Below are positions 22,580 through 33,904 of a stretch of DNA of 64,000 nucleotides, in pieces (the first letter of the stretch is position 1; each line of letters opens with the position of its first letter). Source of the stretch: Odontesthes bonariensis (lineage: Eukaryota; Chordata; Actinopteri; Atheriniformes; Atherinopsidae); assembly GCF_027942865.1 (NCBI RefSeq), contig NC_134515.1:20048227-20112226 (forward strand), in the 5' to 3' direction. Made by a program: the position numbers and the translations under genes. The notes beneath the pieces were generated by a model. That model had not been told where the DNA came from, ran no database searches, and saw nothing but the letters and a program-made list of their open reading frames with translations.

Positions 22580-25500
22580 ATGACACATTGAGTGGGCTAT
22601 TAAGGTCACAAGTGTAAAACTGACTCACCTGGCCATTGTGTGGGTTGTTTAGGTCATTCTTGCCTGTGAGCTGTTCAGCTGCCTGAACAAGCATGTCTCA
22701 AGACTGAAACGTGCAAATGGTTGTAAAACTGCCCGGGGATGAGAGTCAAGGCTGCTTTGTAGGTGGAAAGGTGATACCTGAGACCACCTACTCTGTTCAA
22801 AGATGTTTTTTCCAGATTAACATGGATAGCTTATTTGACTCCTCTCTCAAACCATTTATCTTCTCTGTCCAAAATGTGAAGTTTCTCAGACACTCCTGCC
22901 ACATATAGTATCTGCAAAATACACAGAAATGACAGTGTTCATTAAAGATACAGTGCTGCATAGTACAGTGAAAATGAACAAATAATAATTTGCAATAGTC
23001 ATGCATACTGCAGCAAAATGAATGAGAAAAATAAACATATGCTCATTTTTTCTGCCTCTGAAAGAACTCAAAGTCCTCATTCAAGGAGAAAACACCCCCT
23101 GCTGCTCTTATTCATCATGACTATTTAACTGTGAAGTAAATGGCTTCACCACTCGAGGGCGCTTTCTCAAAATGAGGTTCTAAAACATTTAAGCTGAGGT
23201 TGTTCACTGTGTAAAAATCAAATACTGTGAACATGGGAGTAAATATTTGATAATTTTTGAATGAGAACAAAAGGGTCCCCGCATGAATATCCCAAATACA
23301 AGATTTGTTTTCATAAGGTGTGTGTGAGGATGATGTCGGACGTACAGTGCATCCCAGTTTAAGGCCTCCTACTGTTACTGGACAACAATTGTCAGGAGCC
23401 AATGCTCAAAAGTCTGCTAAAGCTATTTACTGAGCTTCAGCCATGGGAAATGACAAATCAATATCTTATTCCAGGACAGGTATTTGCTTTGTGTGAGAGG
23501 AAAAGCCTCTGGAGCCCATTTCATCCACACTGAGTATACACTCTGAGTCACTGTGTGTATTAGCTGTCTGAATAAATCCAGTTTTCTCTCTTCCTACAGT
23601 GGGTGGAGAGAGAGAGCTGAGCGAATCATAATTTATTCCTGTTATTTATCTTTACCACCCGGGTGAGACTGCAGTACAAGAGAGCAAAGCACAATTCATC
23701 CACCTTTATGCACTTCTAATGATTTTATTATGGGATCAATTTGAATGCTATTTATTCTTGATCTTAGGAAAGAACACAGCTGAAGGGTAACGCAAAGTTC
23801 AAATTCAACAGTCTTAAAACACATTTTGACATTTAAGGAGCTTTCATCTCCAAATGCTTCATAACATGCTTTTGAAGTTAGTTTGTATCATATTTTTGCA
23901 ACACAAGTAGAGCACATTCTGTATGGAATAAGACAATGAAGTTTGCACGCCTATGAACAAGCACAATCCCACTCACATTCTCTGCTTTTCAGGCCCCATC
24001 ACATCCTCTGTCAAGTGGTAAACTCCCCTTGCATGTATGGATGGTATAATAGCTCCCACTCTCCACATTGCTGATAGAATAATGCAGTTTCTGAACGAGT
24101 TGCACTGACTCTCTATTCCACAGACTTCTGCCCTGGAAAATTGGGATTTCTTTTTTTTCACGTGAGCGTTTGCATGTGCGTGCGTATGTGTGTGTGCTTA
24201 TTGTTGCATGTATACAATTCAAGAGGGAGCCAGCGCAGCTGGTTATTCTCACCATGCCTTAAGAGAAAAATGTGATTGACAAGTAGTCACTGACGAAGGA
24301 AATTGCTCTCCCTTACACAGTCGTTAGCACACAGAAGCACAAGGGACACATTTGTATGCGTCAAACACTGCTCTGTGCAGCCTGACCGAGCGTAAGTAGG
24401 GACTTCTATGTTTATACGAAGACATAAAGATGCAAAAGACTTCTTTCTTTTGAATAGGCACCCACTTTATGATTAGTTCCGGACACTCTCTCATTTTATT
24501 TCCTTAAAACTTAGATATAAAGCTCCATGCTCCACACTTATGACTTTATCACCTCAAAAATTTACATAGAAATAGACTCTAGTATGGTACTAAAATTGAT
24601 TTTTTTTCCCTCCTTGTGAAATGTACAGTTTGTATTTGATGCGGGCAAATGTAGCTCCACACAAAGGCTTTAGAGACATGACCCTCCTCTTTCTCTGGGT
24701 GATCGAAGCCATAGCGAGGGGACAGCTGGGCATTCGAGGGACTCTAACATGTCTGTTTGTTTAACATGTACTATAAATGAAAGACCAGAGTGAGGGTGGG
24801 AAAAGCATGGCAGCAGAGCAGCCAAATAGTGGGGGAGGAAGTAAGAGGGGATGTGAAAGAGCAGGACACCGGGAGGAGAGCAAGACAGAGGGCAAAGGAA
24901 AGCTGCTAATCACGGCAGAGTGAGCTCCTGCTGTAGGTGGAAAGCTCCAGTTTCCTGCACAAAGTGGCTGGATTTTAGCATTATAAATGCTCAACTCAGA
25001 CTCACTATCTGAGATGTTATTATCCTTATCTTAAGAGGACAGAGGGGTGCAATATCATGCCATATAAAGTCTCTCTGATCAAATAAATATTTATATATAT
25101 ATGATGCTTTTGTTCGTTGAGGGAGAAAGACTTTTTGCAGAAGACTTATAGATTGAGGCCATAATGTAATTGATGGGTCCATTGAAGCCGATAGAAGTAT
25201 AAATAATTTATGTGCGTGTGTGTTCCACAGCACCCTCACTTAGAGAAAAATGGCACACACAAAGGCATTTCCTTCCTTTAATGTAATGAATGGAAAAGAC
25301 AGTATGTCTGACTGACAGAGGAGATATATTCTCAGAATGCATTAAAGCCACAAAAGAGCTGCTGGAGGAAACAAATGATTGCAGGAGAAAGACAGATTGT
25401 ATGTGTGTAAGTATGTGTGTGTTCGTTGGTGTGCTCAAAGCATCAGACGGATAGAAAGGGAGTGAAGGAGGAGGTCAAAAAGGGGATTAGAAATAGAGAA

Positions 25501-28500
25501 GAGGAGAGTTCAGCAGTACAGAGGAGCAAAACGAGTCACTACGCCAGATAATGCTCCTTCTGCATGAGATCATCACAGCTGAAGTCACCGTGGGAGGCAG
25601 GTGTCGGCTGGTGTCAGCTTTTAATACTTCCCATAATTCAATGAATTAAACACTCAGAGTTCCTGTGAGGGATTCATTGGGAATAATGTGAAATAGGATA
25701 GAAACCAAATTGGCCATGAGAGTCAACCACTAGAGGGAGCTCTGATCATTCTGAAGAGCCTGACTGCTTTCAGCTTGCTCATCCACGCAGCTCTTAAATT
25801 TGAGTAGAGCTTTTGTGTGATTCCAGCCGTGAAGCTCAGACTTTCCTCAGCCCAAAAGACTCTTTGTTCTTGGGCACGAGATAACACATAGTCCCTTTGG
25901 CAAATGAGGCTGAGCAGGCCAAAAGAGACCCTATATTCCACTGGCTTCGGGGTTTGGACAAGTGTCCGAAACTCAGTGGCCTGTGTAAGGACTGGAGTGA
26001 GTCTGGTGTTTGTGAGGTCTGAGTCTGAAACTAAATGTTTTCTGAGGACATCCCACCTGACACAACCACCCACTGTAACGCTGACCAAACACTGCTAATG
26101 CATGTAGGATCACAACAGCAACAGGAATAATGATGACTGGAATAATCGCAGAGACCGAATATTATCACTCTTTTCTATGAAAAGGAAAAAGATAATCAAA
26201 TCAAACACATTAATCTGAACTGTATATCCAGAATGACTGAGCATGGACTTTTTTTTCCCTCTTAGTTCAAACAGTTCACTGAAATAAATGACTTTATTGA
26301 GTTCACAAGGTATGAATTTTTCATGATGATGTTTGTCTTTGACAGCTTGAGAAATGACTAAGATCACAAATGCACTTAGAATGGACTCACATGCATGTAG
26401 TTGCACACATTTTGGAGAATAAACTGCAGTCTTTGTCCCCATTTAAACTTCAATACTATTGGAAACGTGAAAAAATACCCACGAAAAATTACCAGTTTTT
26501 GTGTTTTGTTACTGGTTACTGAAAAGGAATGATTATTAATAAAAGTATCATGATATTGTGTTCCTTTGTGTGTGTGCGTGGAGACACAATTAGCATACTT
26601 AGAGGGCAAAAATGTTAAATATTGCATACAAACATAAAGACGTTATACTTTGTGAGCGCAATAAGGCACAAAATAGGTTCCATCAACATACAATTTTAAT
26701 CAAATGATGTTTGTTTCCAATGAGAACAGCAACAGAGAGAAGTTGTTATTGAAATCCCCCGTTCCATCGACACTTGAAGTCTTAAATTATCCTCTGCGCT
26801 CATCATCAACTGATCTGATCAATACAGGGCGACGGTGCTGATTGTGACTAAACCAAATCTCACACTGTTACTTTATTCGCCATCATGGTAATTACATAAA
26901 TGAGAAAATAGTATTTTTTCATGATCTGTCGTTGCCCTCGTGCATCCCTCTACCCCGCAGACACTCTTTACTGTTGCAGGCCACACATCCTAATAGTCCC
27001 AGCAAAATTTATGATAAGATTAAGAAAACAAATGGTGCGGATATTCATTTGCTGGGTGTACTTCTGTGCAACACAATTAAAACAGCTGGAAACAGAAGAC
27101 AGACTGGTGTCTCTGTGTGATGCATGTGATGTGTGTGTCAGAGAGAGTGTTCTTGTATCCAAAGCTTTAAGGTGGTATCGATGTCTCTGTGATTCTAAGT
27201 GTTTTTGACGGTGTCACTCTCTTCTGCTGTGCTATAATTGTGCGAATGTGTATTTGTGCTTTGGTGTATGTGTGTGTGTGTGTGATAAGTGACGGTAGTC
27301 CGGATATGACATTCACATTACAGTGATGCTTTGCTACCAACATTCCCAGAGGGAGGAAGTATCTTTACTAATTACTGCTTGACATCCTTTGAAAAAAGGA
27401 TGAAATAGGAAACTAAGCGTACAGTAACATGTATTCCTAATGAAATATATTGACTCATTTTATGCATCACACTAATGTCTACTTAATTGTTTGAACACCA
27501 CCGTGTTTTGACTGTCAACCGCATTATGACTACGTTGCTAAGTGCTTGTATTTTGTTATGACATGAGTGTTTTAAAAGTATCTAGAGGCCTCTAAGATCC
27601 TCTAAAGTAACCATGCAGCTTCAATATTGGTGGAAGCAGTGGGTCCTTGTTAGAAGGCGCAACGCACTTCCTATGGATCTCTACAATCACTAACCGGAAA
27701 AACCTGGGCTTCTCTGCCTTACAAAACAAACCACTTCTTCATCAAAACTTGCCATTTTCAGCATTTTACGTTGTAGCTTAGAGGTTGTTGTTTCCTGCAA
27801 CAAAGGGGATTCTAAAAGCGTTAACATGTAGGAAGGAGAAGGAGTAGGGAATGCTGCTTGCAGTGAGCAGCCAATTGGCAGGCTTTTTTCCAGTAGTTGA
27901 CATCTGGTGAGTCAGACCAGAAGAAAAGAGAGGGGATCAACATAACTCAGATTTTTGGCTGAAATGAAAAGATGACTGTTGCTGTTGTGCTACCTCGACC
28001 GTCAAGGCGACTAAGGAAATCTAATTATCCCGACTTTCTGGGTTTGGTTATTCTCCATGTGTTCACTCAAGTTTTCTTCCACATTGCAGATACATGCAGG
28101 CCAGGCAGATTAGACTGCAGCGATTGAACTTCTGTGTGTCCTCTAAGCACAGGGCTTGAAATCAGGCTTTCAATGCTTGTAACCTGTTGTATTCTTGGAT
28201 ACATTTCAAGAGTTAGGTTTTGTCTGTCTTACAAGAGTAATCGAGAGGCAGCATGTACAATTATTCCAGTTTTGTTTGGTGTAATCTTTCCATGCTCCTC
28301 ACACAGTTCATGTTTTGCCTTTTGATGTTGAGAGCGTTTTCAGTTAGAACATTTGATGGCTTATCTGAACATCAAAACTATTTTAATGCATTCTTATCGT
28401 CTGTGAACTTGTCCTTTAAAGAGGCCAATGACAGAATCAAAGCAGTTTATTACATGTGTGGTTCAAATGAATGCTCGAAAGTGATAGTGGCTGAATAGAA

Positions 28501-29775
28501 TTACAGTTGTTTAGAGTGAGAATGTGCTTTACACTTCACCAACACCTTCACAGCCTCTGTCTTATTGAAAAAATATACAGATTCTGTCCCCATAGACCTC
28601 CATGCTATATAACCAGACAATCATTTAGTGTCTGACTGTGGGGTGCAACCCACAGCCTGCATTAGCCGTTTCTTGGCCATGGGAAATGGAGTATTATGCA
28701 ACGATGTGCCTACCTCAGGTCATTAAGATGCCCTCACTCAGCAAAACTGGCACATCTGTGAGTGCTGATCAGCCTGGCTCTGTGGTTGGTGGAGGGATGA
28801 TAACTGCATGCTAATTAAAAAGCCATTCATTGGAGTGAAAGGCCAATTAAAGGCCTAATATTTGATAAGGCTCTCAGTTCACTCAGCAGCAAGCCCACCT
28901 GGGAGGTATTTATTAAATGTTAATGGAGACTGTAATTAATATCCAAGACAGATTAACGTGCAACTGAATATCATTCTCAGGCACACATGGGGGAAGAGAG
29001 CTGGTGAAGAAGAGAGACTGAGAGAACAAGTGCAAATGAGAGACTCATACATAACTCAGCATTTTACTTTGGTACTGTGGGCTACTGTGAACACAGGAGG
29101 CCCTAACACAGATGTGGCATCAGTCCTGAGGACAGCTGCCATGTGCCATGACAATTCCTGCTTTTACAGAATGCAAAAAGTGTTGCAGAGATTCAAACTT
29201 CTTGTCACAGTCCATGTTTATAAAAACACAGCAGTCAGTTGGATCTCGATAATTGGATACTTATTTCTCTAAGAACTGATACTCACTTTGTGTGTGTCTG
29301 TAGGTGCATCTGAGAAAGTAATGTATTCCAAGTTACTGCATACATCACATACAGCACACACAGAAACTAGAATGCAACATGGAAAGACTTGTGTGACACG
29401 TCTTGCGTAATACGAATGAATTTATTTCAGTATCATTATTTGATGTTGACATCCAAGTGTAAGAGACCCTGTGTGACGGAGGAAAAGGATTTTGATGTTT
29501 TCAGACTCAGCTCATATCTCATCCTGAATCGAAAGCCAAATGTTCAGCTGCTGACAGGCTCCTCTCGTTCCTCTTTGTTTTTGATCATATTGATCAAAAA
29601 GTTTCTTTTAACCAGGCTGTTCCTAAACAAGTTGGAACAAACAATTATAAGAAAGTATAGCAGCGAAGATTCTCTGTCGTGCAGATCATGGAATACAATA
29701 ACAAAACATACTTATTTCCTAATTGGTAGTAATGGTTGTTTTGATTCCCATCCATTTGGATCTAAGGATTTTCAC
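22580..29775. other. Gene-poor stretch
   Basis: About 7 kb with no exon I can support; open frames are short and without family features. Most sequence is AT-rich and unique, with short TG-rich patches (for example near 27,270). One block at about 28,780-28,950 (ATGCTAATTAAAAAGCC, AGGCCAATTAAAGGCC, TAATTAATATCC) has dense TAATTA-type motifs with little repeat character and may be conserved non-coding DNA. Confidence 0.5.
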
Positions 29776-29778
29776 AGA

Positions 29779-30086
29779 GGGCTGCACGGTGGTGTGGTGG
29801 TTGGCAAGAGAGTTCGATTCCTAGCAGGGGTCTTTCTGTGTGGAGTTTGCATGTTGTCCCCATGTATAGGTGGGTTCTCTCAGGGTACTGCGGCTTCATT
29901 CCAAAAACATGCATGTCTGGGTAATTGGTGTCCCTAGGAGTGAGTGTGAGCGTGCATGGCTGTTGTGTGGCCCTGTGATGGACTGGCAACCTGTCCACCT
30001 CTCGCCCAATGACAGCTGGGTTAGGCTCCAGCCCCCCCCCCCGCGACCCTAAATTGGATAAAACAGGTATAGAAAGTGGATGGGTT
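29779..30086 (+). repeat. Dispersed tRNA-headed fish repeat, copy 2
   Basis: A near full-length copy. The head CACGGTGGTGTGGTGGTTGG and AGTTCGATTCC resembles the A and B boxes of RNA polymerase III promoters. It is followed by TGGAGTTTGCATGTTGTCCC, GATGGACTGGCAACCTGTCC and the end GTATAGAAAGTGGATGG. Likely moved by LINE machinery or as a composite; the family name was not determined. Confidence 0.85.
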
Positions 30087-30856
30087 TTCACAGAAGGGAA
30101 ACTAATACATTGTCCATTTGTTTGTAACACAGAAATAAGTTGCACAGATGGAATATCAACTTTAAAGAAAAAAATAAAAACAGTAACAAGATGAATAGAT
30201 CATTTAAATTTAGCTTTCAGTTCATATGAACATTTTATCCAAACAATACCTAAGAATAATAGAACATTTATAGGTTTTAAATGGTCAAAATGTTATTCAA
30301 AAATTGATAACAACCACATTTACGCATTAGCAATGACTTAAGTTTTGCGATCACATTGATTCGTTTCTACAATTGATAGAATTTGAATAGATAAGTTAGA
30401 AATATTATAATTAAAAGAAATTCTGAAATCCAAAACAAAGGCAGCTGTACTTGCTTTAGTTTCCCTAATTCTGAGCCTGTCTTCACAGGTTCTCTATATT
30501 TACTTCAGTTTTTCACCTCTGCCTTTGACAACAATACACCTCAAGGCAAAAATTGTCAAGATCCTTCAACTTTTCTTGATGTGCACATTGGGCCTCATGC
30601 AAGAACATTTTCGTATTTTTATTCTAAATTTCTCTTACTTTTTTCGTATGAAGGTCTCGTAAGAACACGCCACGTCAGATTCAACAAACGCTCTTAACTT
30701 CGGAAAAAGTGTGTAAACGACCTGCGTAAATGATGAATCACACCTGTGCGTATCTAAGTTCACGTGCACGAGGATAGTAGATTTGCATACTCCACGCCCA
30801 AAATAATACCATATAAGGCTGTGCTTCCTCTCTCCTGTGCCAGGAAGTGTTGAGTC

Positions 30857-31100
30857 ATGAGAATGGCATCAAGGCGCAAAAAGAACAACTTTACAGGCTC
30901 TGAGACTGAAGTTCTGCTTTCAGAGATCCAAAAAGGAAAATCTGTCATTTTTAGCAGTGTCAGCAGTGGAATTACGGGACCTGCTAAAGCAAAGAAATGG
31001 GAAGCAATTACGAGTGCTATTAATTCTGTGTCACCTGTAGTTCGCAATGTTTCCGAAATAAAAAAAATAAATGGTTTGATATGAAAATGGCTTAAAAAAA
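30857..31100 (+). pseudogene. Harbinger Myb/SANT-like protein, frameshifted
   Basis: The frame from the ATG at 30,857 starts MRMASRRKKNNFTGSETE and continues through LLSEIQKGKSVIF, KKWEAITSAINSVSP and RNVSEIKK. This is the Myb/SANT-like (trihelix) domain that Harbinger elements carry as a second protein to bind DNA and bring in the transposase. In an A run near 31,063-31,072 the frame slips: the expected KKWFDMKMA continues in another frame, so the protein is cut at residue 75. It is not a host gene. Confidence 0.75.
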
Positions 31101-31199
31101 CGTCTCGCCATGGGCAGGCGATCGATGACTTCAACTAAAGCCGTGCAATCAGTTGTTGCCTCATCATGATGGCACTTTGATGGGGTGGTCCATGAGGGG

Positions 31200-31749
31200 G
31201 ATCTCCTGGCACCACACCTTCTGGTCTGCCTGGGCTGGTTCAGGTTGTAGGAGACCGTTCATGGCAATATTGTGCAAATCTGGCATGCCTTCTCTGGGCT
31301 ATTTGCCCCCCGCTGTATTGAGACACACCCACCTGGCCTTCAGCTGAGTGCGCTCCACGACAGCACGGGTGCTTTGATGCGTATATGTGTCTCGTGCTAC
31401 AATTATGATTGGCAGTCCAGCCACAGGATGAAAGTCCCTCTTAATTTGTACTTGTTGGACAGCGGTGTATGGGAATCTGATGTACCATGGTTGATAAACT
31501 GATGAGAGTTTTGATGACCAAGGGGAGCGCACGACTCACAGGGGACACCCCCCCATCTGTCTCCACAGTCTCCCTCTGAAAGGTTCCAGTGGCCAAAAAT
31601 CCAAGGATGGTGAGGACCTGGACGTGTGGTGGAAACGGGTTTGATCGGCATGTTTTTCTCTGGAGTTGTGGTTCTAGCAAGCTGCATATTTGTAGCAGCA
31701 CAGTCTTTGGGAATCTTAATCGCGATGTCAGCCATTCGTCTGTCTCCAC
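31200..31749 (-). pseudogene. Harbinger (HARBI1-type) transposase remnant
   Basis: On the minus strand from 31,749 the frame has RLRFPKTVLLQICSLLEP, QRKTCRS and GFLATGTFQRE, then VSRALPLVIKTLISL, the N-terminal part of Harbinger transposases. A second frame, about 31,500-31,230, begins with YIRFPYTAVQQVQIKRDFHP and then jumps to STRAVVERTQLKARWVCL and LHNIA-type wording, the C-terminal part. The catalytic DDE middle is missing, so an internal deletion and frameshifts have removed activity. Confidence 0.8.
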
Positions 31750-31829
31750 ACGGTCTCTTCAAGAGCCTGACGCACTAAGGCATCCAAAAGTAGCAAGACA
31801 GCCGCTGCGCTTCCCGTTACAGATTCAAA

Positions 31830-32570
31830 TGAACCTTCAATTTGTCATGGTTTTCTCTGGTTGTCAGACCCAAATGCAGAAAACTCTCAAGAGTCCAGAT
31901 AGTTTGAAGTGTTTTATTTTCAAAGTGAGGAAAATTGTCTTTGATGGAGTGGATCTTTCCAGGAAGTGAATTCAGTCAGGGGTTGGCACCACAGTGGTTG
32001 CAGGAATAACTGGGACTGAAACAGATGCACAGGTGAGTCTGGATAAGGTTTTCTGAGCAGGATGCAGATGATAGGAGACTTACAGTTTCTTAGATGCGGA
32101 TCCACTTGGGGGGGGGGGCAGATAAACACTGAGGGGTTTCTGAAGGTTGAGGGTTTGAATCCAGATGGGTGTTCCAGAGCACGGTGGAGAGCGGACTGGG
32201 TTCGATCGGGAGCAGTAAGGAGAGCACGGCTGCCAGTAGTTAATCAGGTCCAGGTCTTGGGAGAGTCTTCAGGTTTGTGTACTGGATACAATGGTCCGAG
32301 CTTGGTTTCAGGAAACTGGAAAATCTTGGAAGCAAAAACGCAACTAGTTAGTTTTCAAGGTATCTCGACAGGTTCGTGGAAAGGTAATTCACAGGCTTGA
32401 AGTACCACTTATGGCAACAATCAGGCGCCGAAGGACTGACAGCGATCTCCTTAAATGCTCCTCCTTGATGATGGTAAGTTACTGCAGGTGTGCCTCGTCA
32501 GATGCCAGCCTCAGCCACCGTGCTCCTGACTACCACCTGGTGGAAGGAAAAAGAACCACCTGACTCCCAG
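31830..32570. repeat. LTR-like sequence nested in the Harbinger element
   Basis: This block begins near TTGTCATGGTTTTCTCTGG and has CAGACCCAAATGCAG, a wording frequent in fish Gypsy-type LTRs; related wording (TCCTGCATTTGGGTCT) occurs at about 57,690. It contains a G run (32,107-32,117). I could not define clean ends or a target duplication. Confidence 0.35.
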
Positions 32571-32578
32571 AAACCCAA

Positions 32579-33583
32579 TAGCCTGGGAATTCCCATGCTG
32601 CTTTGCGCTCGATTTCATTCTCACTGCAAAGTCAGCCTGGAAACCACCGCCCTTATTTTTGCCAGAGTTTGGGAACCAATCACAGAACGGGGGGGGGGGG
32701 GGGGGGGGGGGGCAGCAAGACGATGACGACGTCTATGCGCTACACCGAAGCTTGTAGAGTGTTAATCCAACATGACAGCGGACACAACGTTACCGTTCAA
32801 TGCAGCCTTAGAAAGTGTTTCGGAGTAGATTCACCCTAGGGTCATTTGAACCGTGACATCCAGCCAAGTAGCCCACCCGAAGTTTTTCCGATATTGGCTG
32901 AACATCAGCTGAGTTACTGAGTTATCCCGAATAGCTTAGTACAAGTGCTAACGGACCCTGGCAGTATCTCCAAAATGACCACACTAAAATCACATGTCAT
33001 GACACCAAACTTCTACAGTAGTACAAATATGGTCTGTACTCACAAAACGATGCATTTGGAAGTTTGAAAATAGTCCAGGAGTTTATTATTATCATCAACA
33101 CAAGCCTGATAGCTTTTCTGCTGCTAAAGCTGCGTCGACGTCACTTCTGGGAGCTGGGAGCTTCAAAGTAAGATGAGGGTTGATCTACTACTGTAGACAA
33201 CAAAGCAAGGCTGCTCAATTTCTCCATTATTAAAATAAATTCACAACTCTACAACATAAAAATTCATGTAGAATATAGCATATTGGCCTACTTTGTTGTC
33301 AATTTAAGTAGCTTAGAGCGCAAGTTTACTTTTATTTTCCATTTTTTTCTTCTTCCTCGTCGAATTTCTGTTGCTCTACATACGTCATATGGTATAAGTG
33401 ATACAATTGGCTATGAATCGCGCGCAAAACAGCATGGGAAGAACCTGACGTCATTTGATAGACATTCGTAGCGCCCAATAAACGGCTCTAGGCATTCGTA
33501 AACCACGCCTCAAATACGAGAAAATGCACACCTAGTTCCCAGACCACCATCTCATCGAGATTGTGGACGCGTCAGCCAGGCTA
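32579..33583 (+). mobile_element. Short element with 9-base target duplication, copy A
   Basis: It starts TAGCCTGGGAATTCCC and ends GTCAGCCAGGCTA, so TAGCCTGG and CCAGGCTA form short inverted ends. The flanks are GAAACCCAA on both sides (32,570-32,578 and 33,584-33,592). The outer parts match copy B at 50,019-50,569 closely. Copy A carries about 480 extra bases (32,821-33,303) not present in copy B. A G run lies at 32,689-32,712. A 9-base duplication suggests a Mutator-like (MULE) or Merlin-like origin; no transposase is present. Confidence 0.85.
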
Positions 33584-33904
33584 GAAACCCAACACAATTA
33601 GTGCACAATTTAAGTCAAACAGAATAATGTCAGCATAATTATGGGGTATAATGTATATTTATTTATGTTTGCTTCAAAGTAATTAAATATACAATCCATT
33701 AGTCAAGCAAACTTGATTGGAATAACAGCGGACTATTTTACGAAACTCCTACGACAGGTCTGGATCACTCGTAAATTCTGTTCGTACCTGAAAGAAAACG
33801 TAAAATACGAAAAGGTGAATGTGCAAATTCTCTTAAATCACTCGTACGGACGATTTAAGAACAAATCTGTGCGTACGAACGCTTCTTGCATGAGGCCCAT
33901 TGTT

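Larger units (their letters stand above)
30590..33898. mobile_element. Decayed PIF/Harbinger-like DNA transposon with nested insertions
   Basis: The ends are inverted: GGGCCTCATGCAAGAA at the left and TTCTTGCATGAGGCCC at the right, each bordered by ATT (a 3-base duplication, the size used by Harbinger elements). Inside are the two genes of such elements, in opposite directions: a Myb/SANT-like DNA-binding protein at the left (plus) and a transposase remnant (minus). The right half has been invaded: about 31,830-32,570 resembles LTR-type sequence and 32,579-33,583 is a separate short element. The copy is not functional. Confidence 0.8.

Noticed and set aside
29389..29937. 182-codon open frame on the plus strand
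   Set aside because: Its second half runs into the tRNA-headed repeat and the first half shows no recognisable feature; probably chance.
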